The notes beneath the pieces were generated by a model. It was not told the origin of the DNA and searched no databases. It worked only from the letters and a program-made list of their open reading frames with translations. From Halopseudomonas litoralis (GTDB taxonomy: Bacteria > Pseudomonadota > Gammaproteobacteria > Pseudomonadales > Pseudomonadaceae), in assembly GCF_900105005.1 (NCBI RefSeq), contig NZ_LT629748.1:3410001-3474000 (forward strand): 64,000 nt of DNA, in the 5' to 3' direction. Positions 9,135 to 20,600 of the stretch are shown in pieces. The position numbers and the translations under genes were made by a program. Positions within the stretch are counted from its first letter, which is position 1, and each line of letters opens with the position of its first letter.

Positions 9135-9443
9135 TCACACCGGCCCGGCACCAACCTGTGACGGTTCGCACAACCGTCAACGGCGCCGGGCGTGCTTTGC
9201 ACTGCGCCAGATAACGGATGCAGCTGACCTGCAGAACATCCCAGAACCGTTTCTCCATCCCCACCGGCACTACCACTACGCTCTTCTTTATCTTGGACAT
9301 CACGCGCGCCACTGGCTTATGCTCTCGGCCACCAAGGAGCCGCAGTCAGATCTCCGCAATGGAATGCCTGCCTCCCGCTTTTCCCAGCCTGTTAGCGACT
9401 ACGCCGCACGGGCTATTGTCACCTTTTTATAAAGCCGAACCCC
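9135..9443. other. Intergenic stretch between nadE and hsdM
   Basis: About 310 bases without a convincing gene. Near its left end TGACGGTT (9159-9166) and AACCGTCA (9172-9179) form a perfect stem, and outer arms CCCGGC/GCCGGG extend it, but no T-run follows, so I do not call it a terminator. A TTTTTATAAAG stretch lies just before hsdM and might hold its -10. A short minus-strand frame starting MSKIKKSVVVV is open here but has no other support. Confidence 0.4.
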
Positions 9444-12436
<2,993 letters not shown>

Positions 12437-12499
12437 CGAACACCTCTCAATGGCGAGTATTGTCGCCTAGTTGGTGTCCGGTTTCATTAGACCACTACA

Positions 12500-12530
12500 G
12501 ATGAGCTGGGAATGAGTGCTGTAGCGTTAA
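12500..12530 (+). other. hsdS: Orphan 31-bp piece of hsdS between two insertion sequences
   Basis: This is all the hsdS sequence left between the IS3 element and the second IS5 element. It begins with the GAT target duplication, encodes ELGMSAVAL in the original frame, and ends with the TTAA duplicated by the IS5 insertion. It shows that the two insertions are independent events in the same gene about 30 bp apart. Confidence 0.85.
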
Positions 12531-13720
12531 GGAAGGTCTGAAAAAGACTTCCTGAAAAGGTAAAATGCGTCAGCGCCATTTTCGAGACCACCGCATGAAA
12601 CAGATGAGCTTTGCAGACGCCGAATACGCTGGTAAACGTAAGCAGACCCGCCGTGAGCGCTTTCTGCTGGAAATGGATCAAGTGGTTCCCTGGAAGCCAT
12701 TGCTGGCGCTGATCGAGCCGCACTATCCCAAGGGCGAAGGTGGTCGACCTGCTTACCCGCTCGACGCGATGCTGCGAGTTCATCTGATGCAGAACTGGTT
12801 TGGGTACAGCGATCCAGCGATGGAAGAAGCGCTGTATGAAACCACCATCTTGCGACTCTTCGCGGGCCTTCAACTTGATCGCATTCCGGATGAAACCACT
12901 ATTCTCAAATTCCGTCGGCTGCTGGAACGCTACGGCCTGTCCACGGCGTTGTTCGAAGTGGTCAATCGTTACCTGGGTGAGCACGGGCTAATGCTGCGCC
13001 ACGGCACCGTGGTCGATGCAACCATCATTCATGCACCCAGTTCGACCAAGAACAAAGAAGGTAAGCGCGATCCCGAGATGCATCAGACCAAGAAGGGTAA
13101 CCAGTATTATTTTGGCATGAAGGCCCACATTGGCGTTGATGCTGAGTCAGGGCTGGTTCACAGTCTCGTGGGGACGGCGGCCAATGCGGGCGATGTTACT
13201 CAGGTAGACAAGCTTCTGCATGGCGAAGAAACCCATGTATGCGGTGACGCCGGCTATACCGGCGTTCAGAAACGGGATGAACACAAAGGGCGCAAGCAGG
13301 TGGTCTGGTCGATTGCGATGCGCCCAGGCAAGCTCAAGACATTGAGCAAAACCAAGCTGATCGAGAAAGGCTTGCGCCGAATCGAGCGGGCCAAAGCCAG
13401 TACACGAGCCAAGGTCGAGCATCCGTTTCGAGTGATCAAATGCCAGTTCGGATTCACCAAGGTGCGCTACAAGGGCCTGGCGAAGAACACGGCCCAGTTG
13501 CATACCTTGTTCGCCCTGGCCAACCTATGGATGGCCCGAAAACAGCTGTTAAGTGCAGGATAAATCCGCCCGGAGTACTGGGTACAGCGGCCTGGATGGC
13601 CGAAAAGGGGCTGCAACGCGCTGAAAACGCGACTGAGGGCGATGAAATCGTTCCTGAAATGTTTTTTTTGTGAGTCGAGGTCATAATCGCCGCCCATATG
13701 GCCGGTATTTCAGACCTTCC
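12531..13720 (+). mobile_element. IS5-family insertion sequence, copy 2 (inside hsdS)
   Basis: A 1190-bp second copy of the element at 2632-3820, with the same GGAAGGTCTGAA ends and TTAA on both sides (12527-12530 and 13721-13724). It lies in the same orientation as copy 1, about 9.9 kb away. The left ~850 bp are almost identical to copy 1 and the right ~340 bp are clearly divergent. The right end adds an in-frame GTG at 13670 to the 3' part of hsdS. Confidence 0.95.
12565..13563 (+). CDS. IS5-family DDE transposase (copy 2)
   Basis: A 332-residue transposase with the same DUF772-like N-terminus and DDE residues as copy 1 (VVDATIIH, CGDAGYTG, KVEHPFRVIK), apparently intact and expressed in the direction of hsdS. 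Compared with copy 1 the first 270 or so codons carry about one change, while the last 60 codons carry more than twenty mostly silent substitutions and end LLSAG rather than LLGTG. Such a boundary suggests gene conversion or recombination between IS lineages. Confidence 0.95.
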   Translation: MRQRHFRDHRMKQMSFADAEYAGKRKQTRRERFLLEMDQVVPWKPLLALIEPHYPKGEGGRPAYPLDAMLRVHLMQNWFGYSDPAMEEALYETTILRLFAGLQLDRIPDETTILKFRRLLERYGLSTALFEVVNRYLGEHGLMLRHGTVVDATIIHAPSSTKNKEGKRDPEMHQTKKGNQYYFGMKAHIGVDAESGLVHSLVGTAANAGDVTQVDKLLHGEETHVCGDAGYTGVQKRDEHKGRKQVVWSIAMRPGKLKTLSKTKLIEKGLRRIERAKASTRAKVEHPFRVIKCQFGFTKVRYKGLAKNTAQLHTLFALANLWMARKQLLSAG

Positions 13721-14848
13721 TTAAAGGACTATGAGAAAGCAACCTTTAATGGCTTTACAAAACGCTTGCGGCCGATGCCGAACAACAACTTGCATCCCGA
13801 GTTCGTAGCGTATTATTTGCGCAGCCCCGAATTTCGCACCGAGATGCTGGCTTTCTCTACAATGTCCACTAGGGCCAGTTTGAATAATGAGATGATCGGG
13901 CATCTGAAAATATCGTTCCCATCATTAACAGACCAAAAATATATTGCTTGGGTATTAAAAACTCTCGACAACAAAATCGAACTCAACCACCAGATAAACA
14001 CCACGCTGGAGTCCATGGCACAGGCGTTGTTCAAAAGCTGGTTTGTGGATTTCGATCCGGCGATCGACAACGCTCTGGCCGCCGGCAATCCGATTCCCGA
14101 CGAACTGGCCGCCCGCGCCGAACGCCGCGCCAAGGCCGCACAGCAGCCATCACCCGAACACCCCCACACCCTCCCCGCCGAGGTTCGCCAGCAGTTTCCT
14201 GATCGGTTTGTGTTTACCGAAGCCATGGGCTGGGTGCCGGAGGGGTGGGAGGCGAAGTCTTTAGTAAAGATAGCGGAATATCAAAACGGATTAGCACTTC
14301 AGAAATTTCGTCCCGAGAACGAAGACGACTACCTTCCTGTTGTGAAAATCGCGCAGCTCAAAAAAGGGTTTGCTGACGGTAACGAGAAAGCGTCACCAAA
14401 CATCAGACCCGAATGCATCGTTGACGACGGCGATATTCTTTTCTCTTGGTCCGGCTCGTTGGTTGTCGATATTTGGTGTGGCGGAAAAGGCGCGCTAAAC
14501 CAACACTTGTTCAAGGTAACTTCCAAAAACTATCCAAAATGGTTTTACTTCCAATGTACCTCTCTTCACTTGGAAGAGTTTCAACGCATTGCCGCGGGCA
14601 AGGCAGTGACGATGGGCCATATCAAGCGAGAACATTTGAACCAAGCTTATTCAGCTGTACCGCCGAAAGAGCTACTCAGAACGCTCGACATGACATTCGT
14701 ACCTCTACTAGATCGGGTGATCGCTACCCGAATCGAAGCCAAAAACCTTGCTTCTCTCCGCGACACCCTCCTCCCCAAACTCCTCTCCGGCCAACTGCGC
14801 ATCCCCGATGCCCAAGCCGCAGTAGACGAAGCCCTAGTCGCTATATGA
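13670..14848 (+). pseudogene. hsdS: hsdS, 3' fragment (second target-recognition half) with IS-derived start
   Basis: Downstream part of the type I specificity subunit. True hsdS sequence starts at 13721 (the TTAA duplication) and continues as LKDYEKATFNGFTKRLRPMP to the stop at 14848. A GTG at 13670 inside the IS5 right end is in frame and adds MSRGHNRRPYGRYFRPS. The fragment keeps the first central conserved helix region (NTTLESMAQALFKSWFVDFDP) and a full second recognition domain plus C-terminal repeat (IEAKNLASLRDTLLPKLLSGQLRI). A half-length HsdS of this form could in principle dimerise; whether it is made is unknown. Confidence 0.85.
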
Positions 14849-15401
14849 TTCAGCTGCATTGCACACAAAAGCTCTACGCCAAACTCCCGGTCAATACTCA
14901 GGGTCTGCTGCCGAATACCCGAGCGCGTCCGGTTGCAGCCATTGATCCAGGCGAGAGTCTGCTGAGCGACTGGCATGCCAATCTGATTACCTTGCAACGA
15001 CGCAACTGCGTGCTCTTTGTGCACAACACCACGCGGTTTCCGGTGCTGCTCACCTGCCTGACCAAGCCTGACTTTGCCGAGCTGGATTACCATTTTCAGG
15101 ATGCCTCGTGAATACCCTGCTCAAGGCCGGCGCAACTGAGGCGCAGTTGTCAGCCGCAGCCAACGTCCTCACGCCGCTGCGCTGCGATACCCAATGCGAC
15201 CGCTCAGTACAAGGCACCCTGAACCACATGAAGCAGGACCTGGATCACCTGCTCTGGTATGACCAGCTGCCCATCACTGACCTCGCCCCCTACCGCGTCG
15301 GTGCCTGGCTGGCGGAAAGACCCTGCGTGGCCAAAGGCGTTAAAGACTGTATCTGGCCGCTGCGCGCCATGCTCGCTCTATTGGACAGCGCCAACCGATG
15401 A
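14845..15401 (+). pseudogene. DUF6933-like gene, first copy, frameshifted
   Basis: Overlaps the hsdS stop as ATGA. It encodes MIQLHCTQKLYAKLPVN up to HFQDAS, stop at 15111, and the rest continues in another frame from a GTG at 15108 (MNTLLKAGATEAQLSAAANV to LLDSANR). The paralogue at 17037-17588 is a single 183-codon frame through the same point (FQDGLMNTLLKGG), so a one-base deletion near 15105 best explains the break. GTGA overlap might permit coupled translation of two pieces. The DUF6933 assignment is from memory of the family; function is unknown. Confidence 0.75.
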
Positions 15402-15422
15402 AACCGGGGTCAGATGAATATT
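15400..15422. repeat. 23-bp direct repeat, left copy
   Basis: gaaaccggggtcagatgaa followed by tatt; 22 of 23 bases match the copy at 16116-16138. The pair brackets the glutaredoxin gene. It starts inside the stop of the frameshifted DUF6933-like gene. Such GGGGTCAG strings are common edges of small inserted cassettes in proteobacteria, but I cannot name an element. Confidence 0.7.
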
Positions 15423-15712
15423 TTATCCAATCGCAGAAGGAACAAGTTTGGTGAACCCTTCGCTGGAGTTTAGCGCGGACGTGGCGATCACCTCAGCAAC
15501 GATCGCGAGGACCAAAAACAGCCAGCTCTTCATGCTTTTGGCTCCAGAGAGTGTATGGCTGATAGTGCCCGAACCATGGAGAACGCGACACGCTTGCCCC
15601 CTTCACATGCGTGGGTCCGACCCCACTTTCGCCATTACCTTCGGCATCGCCGGTACAATGGCCTGCTTGCCTGCACAAGCAGGCGACAACCCGTTGTCCC
15701 AATGAGAGCTTT
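15423..15712. other. Intergenic stretch upstream of the glutaredoxin gene
   Basis: About 290 bases with no supportable gene. It contains a GC-rich imperfect palindrome, GTGGGTCCGACCCCAC, near 15611-15626. Short open frames exist on both strands but lack ribosome-binding sites and family resemblance. It may be non-coding cargo of the repeat-bracketed cassette. Confidence 0.4.
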
Positions 15713-16111
15713 ATGAAAATTGTTATTCGGTACTTTTTCCGTACGCTGCGAATGATCTTGACACCCTTTATGTTGATCGCAGAGGCGATTACCACACCCA
15801 AAGCCATTACTCGCACCGCCGCCGAACAGGCCACCTTGAATCGCGCGAGTGAAAAACTGGCTCTCTATCAATTCAAAGCTTGTCCCTTTTGTATCAAAGT
15901 GCGCAAACAAATGGCGCGCCTCGGGTTCACGGTAGAAACCCGCGATGCCCAACACAATTTACAACACCGTGCCGCGCTGGAAACCGGTGGTGGCAGAGTC
16001 AAAGTCCCCTGCCTGCTGATTCAGCACGACGATGGTCGTGAGGAATGGCTTTATGAGTCCGGTGTGATCACCGAGTGGCTGCGGGAACGTTTTGAAGTGA
16101 TGGACGGATAG
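15713..16111 (+). CDS. Membrane-anchored glutaredoxin-like / GST N-terminal domain protein
   Basis: A 132-residue protein with an N-terminal hydrophobic segment (about residues 5-25) and a glutaredoxin-type thioredoxin fold from about residue 48. The active-site motif CPFC is at residues 57-60, followed by KVRKQMARLGF, the cis-Pro segment KVPCLLI and the ending YESGVITEWLRERF, which is the GST-N/glutaredoxin glutathione-binding signature. It probably reduces disulfides or glutathionylated proteins near the membrane. The start is the ATG at 15713, after GAG at -9. It lies in a 716-bp interval bracketed by 23-bp direct repeats, within the restriction locus. Confidence 0.8.
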   Translation: MKIVIRYFFRTLRMILTPFMLIAEAITTPKAITRTAAEQATLNRASEKLALYQFKACPFCIKVRKQMARLGFTVETRDAQHNLQHRAALETGGGRVKVPCLLIQHDDGREEWLYESGVITEWLRERFEVMDG

Positions 16112-16115
16112 GAAC

Positions 16116-16138
16116 GAAACCGGGGTCAGATGAACATT
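16116..16138. repeat. 23-bp direct repeat, right copy
   Basis: gaaaccggggtcagatgaa followed by catt; matches 15400-15422 at 22 of 23 positions in direct orientation. It follows the glutaredoxin stop by 4 bases and precedes the 3' end of the antitoxin gene. Confidence 0.7.
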
Positions 16139-16162
16139 AATTGGTTCGAACGGCGTAAGTCC

Positions 16163-16477
16163 CTACACGCTAGCCAGGCGATCAACCATATCAGGGTACT
16201 GCTCGACCAGCTTTATCAGCAGCGCCGCCTGAGCGTTCGGCTTGGCCTTGTCCTGTTCCCAGTTGCGCAGTGTTTCAGCACTGGTTCGTATACGCATGGC
16301 GAAGACCTTTTGTGACATCTTCATTTTCTTCCTCAAGGCGACGATTTCATCAGCCGTCACCTCGGGCGCGGGCCGGTTCTCGACCGTCACCTGGCGCAAG
16401 GTGATCTTGCCCTCCCGCTGCGCCGCCATCTCGTCGATGCCCTGCATCATTTCTTCGAACAGATTGCGCTTGTTCAT
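16163..16477 (-). CDS. higA: HigA2-type antitoxin, XRE family
   Basis: A 104-residue DNA-binding antitoxin. The N-terminal segment (MNKRNLFEEMMQGIDEMAAQ) should wrap the toxin, and the C-terminal XRE helix-turn-helix covers about residues 42-100 (EIVALRKKMKMSQKVFAMRI, then TLRNWEQDKAKPN). The order toxin first, antitoxin second with a 4-base ATGA overlap, and the similarity to HigA2 of Vibrio cholerae, support a HigBA2-type module. It would neutralise HigB and repress the shared promoter. The pair faces against the hsd genes. Confidence 0.85.
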   Translation of the reverse strand: MNKRNLFEEMMQGIDEMAAQREGKITLRQVTVENRPAPEVTADEIVALRKKMKMSQKVFAMRIRTSAETLRNWEQDKAKPNAQAALLIKLVEQYPDMVDRLASV

Positions 16478-16818
16478 TTGGTACCTCGCTTCTTCAGCTC
16501 GTTGGTAATCGCCTGTTTGAGCTGCTTTTCTTGGTCAGCGGTCAGGTTCTCCATTTCGTCCTTGTCATAGATCGAGAACATCCAGAATTGACCGTCTCCC
16601 ATCAACCAGTAATACACCACGCGCAGACCGCCACGTTTTCCTTTTCCTCTTCTGCTGTCTGCCCAGCGCAGCTTGCGAAAACCACCTGTTCTGAGCATCA
16701 CGTCGCCACACTCCGGGTGTGCCAACATCGCGGTCTGCAAACGCCGATACTCTTCATCTGTCAGGTAGTCGCTCAACCTTGAAGTGAACGCAGTGGTTTC
16801 TATGAAGATTCCTTTCAT
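16474..16818 (-). CDS. higB: HigB2-type RelE-superfamily toxin
   Basis: A 114-residue ribosome-dependent mRNA interferase by family. MKGIFIETTAFTSRLSDYLT, MLAHPECGDVMLRTGGFRKL and KGKRGGLRVVYYW match the HigB2/RelE fold, with the basic GKGKRGG loop and YDKDEMENLT typical of it. I choose ATG 16818; it lies only 7 bases after a good -10, so the transcript may be nearly leaderless. A longer frame to 16881 has no better signal. Its operator palindrome lies in the promoter. The pair may stabilise the restriction region. Confidence 0.85.
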   Translation of the reverse strand: MKGIFIETTAFTSRLSDYLTDEEYRRLQTAMLAHPECGDVMLRTGGFRKLRWADSRRGKGKRGGLRVVYYWLMGDGQFWMFSIYDKDEMENLTADQEKQLKQAITNELKKRGTK

Positions 16819-16825
16819 GCACCGA

Positions 16826-16854
16826 AGTGTAGGCATCTTGCCTATGCTTTTCAA
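16826..16854 (-). promoter_or_regulatory. higBA promoter with palindromic operator
   Basis: On the minus strand TTGAAA (16849-16854) and TACACT (16826-16831) are spaced by exactly 17 bases. Within and overlapping this lies TAGGCA-AGA-TGCCTA (16830-16844), a perfect inverted repeat that could be the HigA operator, since binding would mask the -10. The -10 ends 7 bases before the toxin ATG, so transcription would begin at or next to that codon. Confidence 0.65.
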
Positions 16855-17036
16855 GCAAAGGCGTCGCCAGCAGCCTATCAACGCAACGCAGTCGGCATCC
16901 GGTGGTGATTTTCACCAGCTCGCAGTTTACGTGGCACCAAAAACTGACACTCTGAGTGTGACTATCGAACGTAAAGTAAACTCGATACGATCATTACCGA
17001 AGGGTCTCTTGATCCTGAATCCAACACGGGACACTG

Positions 17037-17588
17037 ATGATCCAACTGCATTGCACCCAAAAGCTGCTCGCCAAACTGCCGGTCAATGCCAGCGGACGGC
17101 TGCCTAACACAAGGGCCCGCCCCAGCGCCGCCAACGATCCGGGCGAAAGCCCGCTGAGCGGCTGGCACGCTAACCTGCTTACGCTGCAGCGCCGCAACTG
17201 CGTGCTGTTCGTGCACGGCACCACGCGCTTTCCGGTTCTGCTCACCTGCCTGACCAAACCGGACTTTGCCGAGCTGGGTTACCTGTTTCAGGACGGCCTG
17301 ATGAACACGCTGCTCAAGGGCGGAGCGAGTCAGGCTCAGCTTAACGCAGCGGCCCGGGCTCTCGCGCCGTTACAATGCGATATGCTGCGCGATCGGTCTG
17401 TGCAGGGTACGCTCAACCAGATGAAGCAGGACGTAGAACATATGCTCTGGTACGACCGCGTCGCCATCGAGCACCTTGGCCCGTACAGCACTGGCGCCTG
17501 GCTAGCCGAACGGCCTTGCGGCGTCAAAGGTGACAAAGACTATGTTTGGCCGATGAAAGAGATGCTGGCACTATTGGACCCGGGTTGA
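17037..17588 (+). CDS. DUF6933-like protein, intact second copy
   Basis: A 183-residue soluble protein of unknown function. It begins MIQLHCTQKLLAKLPVN and contains GWHANLLTLQRRNCVLFVHGTTRFPVLL and a C-terminal WLAERP...KDYVWPMKEMLALL region. It is about two-thirds identical by eye to the frameshifted copy at 14845-15401, including the same segment order. It sits 33 bases upstream of hsdR on the same strand, and the other copy overlaps the end of hsdS, so the gene seems tied to this restriction locus. I infer an accessory role but cannot name one. Confidence 0.7.
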   Translation: MIQLHCTQKLLAKLPVNASGRLPNTRARPSAANDPGESPLSGWHANLLTLQRRNCVLFVHGTTRFPVLLTCLTKPDFAELGYLFQDGLMNTLLKGGASQAQLNAAARALAPLQCDMLRDRSVQGTLNQMKQDVEHMLWYDRVAIEHLGPYSTGAWLAERPCGVKGDKDYVWPMKEMLALLDPG

Positions 17589-17621
17589 GAGAAACTGCCG
17601 TCATTGAGGAAAGGAGTACCA

Positions 17622-20600
17622 ATGAGTTTCAACGAAGCCAAGCTGGAACAGGCCATCATCGAGCTGCTGGGTCAGCAGGGCTATCCGCACTTCACCGGCG
17701 ACAGGCTCAAGCGCGGCAGCCACAGCGAAGTGCTGCTCAAGGACGATCTGCGCCAGTTTCTGGCCCGCCAGTATGCAGCGGACAACATCACCCCCGGCGA
17801 AATCGAATCCGTTATCCAGCAGCTCGAAAGCCTGCCGGCACTGGATCTTTACGACTCCAACAAGACCATTCACAAGCGTGTGGCCGATGGCTTTCTGCTC
17901 AAGCGTGAGCGCTCCCTGATCAATCAGAAAGACCTCTACATTCAGCTGATCGACTACAGCGGCCTGCCCGAGCAGCGCGTGCCGGTTGAGGGTGAAGTGG
18001 AAACCCTGCAAGCCGAGCCCGGTGCCGGTTATCACACCGGCAATATCTATCGGCTGGTCAATCAACTCACCATCGAAGGCACCGAAAAGCGCATTCCTGA
18101 CGCTATTCTGTATATCAATGGCTTGCCACTAGTGGTGTTCGAGTTCAAGAGCGCGGTACGCGAAGACGCAACCATTCATAATGCCTGGGTGCAGCTCACC
18201 ACCCGCTATGTGCGTGATATTCCCGAGCTGATGAAGTACAACGCCCTGTGCGTGATCAGCGACGGGGTGAACTCGCGGATGGGCTCGTTGTTTGCGCCTT
18301 ACGAGTTCTATTACACCTGGCGCAAGGTGACCGGGAGCGAGAGCATCGAGCAGGACGGCATCAATGCGCTGCACACCATGATCGAGGGGTTGTTTGATCC
18401 GGATCGGCTGCGCAATGTGATTCGCCACTTCATCTACTTTCCGGATGTGTCGAGAAAGGAAGAGAAGATCCTCTGCCGCTATCCGCAGTTCTATGCGGCT
18501 AACAAGCTGTACGAGAATATCCGCCTGCACCGCAAGCCGCTGGGCGACGGCAAGGGCGGCACCTATTTTGGCGCCACCGGCTGCGGCAAGAGTTACACCA
18601 TGCTGTTTCTCACGCGTCTGCTGATGAAGAGCGTGGAGTTCGGCAGCCCGACCATTGTGTTGATCACCGACCGCACGGATCTTGACGACCAGCTCGCGGG
18701 CCAGTTCACCAACGCCAAAAACTATATCGGCGACCAGACGGTGGCCAGCGTGGAGAGTCGCGCCCACCTGCGCGAACTGCTCAAGGGCCGCAACAGCGGC
18801 GGGGTGTTCCTCACCACCATCCACAAGTTCACCGAAGACACCGAGCTGTTGACCGAGCGCACCAACGTGATCGTTATCTCGGACGAGGCGCACCGCAGCC
18901 AGGTGAATCTGGATCAGAAGGTGCGGGTGACGGACAAGGGCGTGAAGCGCACCTTCGGTTTTGCAAAATACCTGCACGATTCCCTGCCCAATGCCACCTA
19001 CGTAGGCTTCACCGGCACGCCGATTGACGCGACGCTGGATGTGTTCGGCGAGGTGGTGGACAGTTACACCATGACCGAGTCGGTGAAAGACGAGATTACC
19101 GTGCGCATCGTCTACGAGGGCCGCGCCGCTAAGGTGCTGCTGGACAACGACAAGCTCAAGGAAATCGAGGCGTACTACGCCCAGTGCGCCGAAGACGGCA
19201 CCAGCGATTACCAGATCGAGGAAAGCAAGAAAGCCAGCGCCAACATGAGCGCCATCCTCGGCGACCCGGATCGCATCAAGGCGCTGGCTATCGATTTTGT
19301 CCATCACTATGAAAAGCGTATCGAGGAAGGCTCGACGCTCAAGGGCAAGGCGATGTTCGTGTGCAGCAAGCGCGAGATTGCCTATGCGTTCTGGCAGCAG
19401 GTGGTTGAGCTACGACCGGAATGGAATGAGGGGTTGGCTGCCGAAGCCGGTGTGGAGCTTACCGATCAGGAGCGCAAGGAGATCAAGCCGATGGAGCGGA
19501 TCAAGATGATCATGACCCGCGGCAAGGATGATGAAAAAGCCCTGTACGACATGCTCGGCACGGCGGAATACCGCAAGGAGCTAGACCGCCAGTTCAAGAA
19601 CCCCAAGTCCAATTTCAAGATCGCCATTGTCGTGGACATGTGGCTGACCGGCTTTGATGTGCCCTTTCTGGACACCATGTACATCGACAAACCCATCCAG
19701 CGCCACAACCTGATCCAGACCATTTCACGGGTCAACCGCAAGTTCCAGGGCAAGGAAAAGGGACTGGTGGTGGATTACATCGGCATCAAGAAGCAGATGA
19801 ACATGGCGCTGGCCCATTACAACAAGGCCGATCAGCAGAACATCGAAGAAATCAACCAGTCCATTGTGGTGGTGAAGGATCATCTGGACCTGCTCAACAA
19901 GCTGTTCCACCGTTTCGATGCAAGCCTGTACTACGCCGGCAGCCCGCTGGAACAGCTCAATTGCCTGAACATGGCGGCAGAACACGCGCAGATCACCGAC
20001 AAGATCGAAAAGCGCTTCATGGCAATGGTCAAGCGACTGAAAGCAGCCTACGACATCTGCTGTGGCTCGGAAGGCATCAGCCAGCGTGAGCGCGATCAGA
20101 TCCATTTTTATCTGGCGGTGCGCTCCATTGTATTCAAGCTGACCAAGGGCAGCGCACCGGATATCGCCCAGATGAACGCCCGCGTGCGGGAGATGGTTGC
20201 CGAGGCGTTGAAGGCCGATGGGGTGGAGGAGATATTCAAGCTGGGTGAGGAAGGTGCCGGCGAGGTGGATATCTTCGATGATGACTATCTGGCCAAGATC
20301 GAGAAGATCAAACTACCCAACACCCGGATCAAACTGCTGCAGCAACTGCTGGCCCAGGCGATTGAAGACTTCAAGAAGGTCAACAAGACCCAGGGCATCG
20401 ACTTTGCGGAGAAATTCAAGGCGCTGGTGGAGCATTACAATGAGCGCAAGGACGATACGCTGTACGTCGGCGAGGTCTGGGACGATATAACCAATGAGTT
20501 CCTAGAGCTGATCTCCGCACTGAAGGCAGAAAAAGAATCTTTCGCCGACCTGGGCATCGATATTGAAGAAAAAGCCTTTTACGACATCCTCAAGAAACTG

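Noticed and set aside
9159..9179. Stem TGACGGTT/AACCGTCA after nadE
   Set aside because: Good stem but no T-run; not called a terminator.
9079..9312. Minus-strand frame MSKIKKSVVVV between nadE and hsdM
   Set aside because: No ribosome site, loses sense after about 25 codons and overlaps nadE.
15448..15705. 85-codon frame before the glutaredoxin gene
   Set aside because: No SD, mixed composition, overlaps a palindrome; likely chance.
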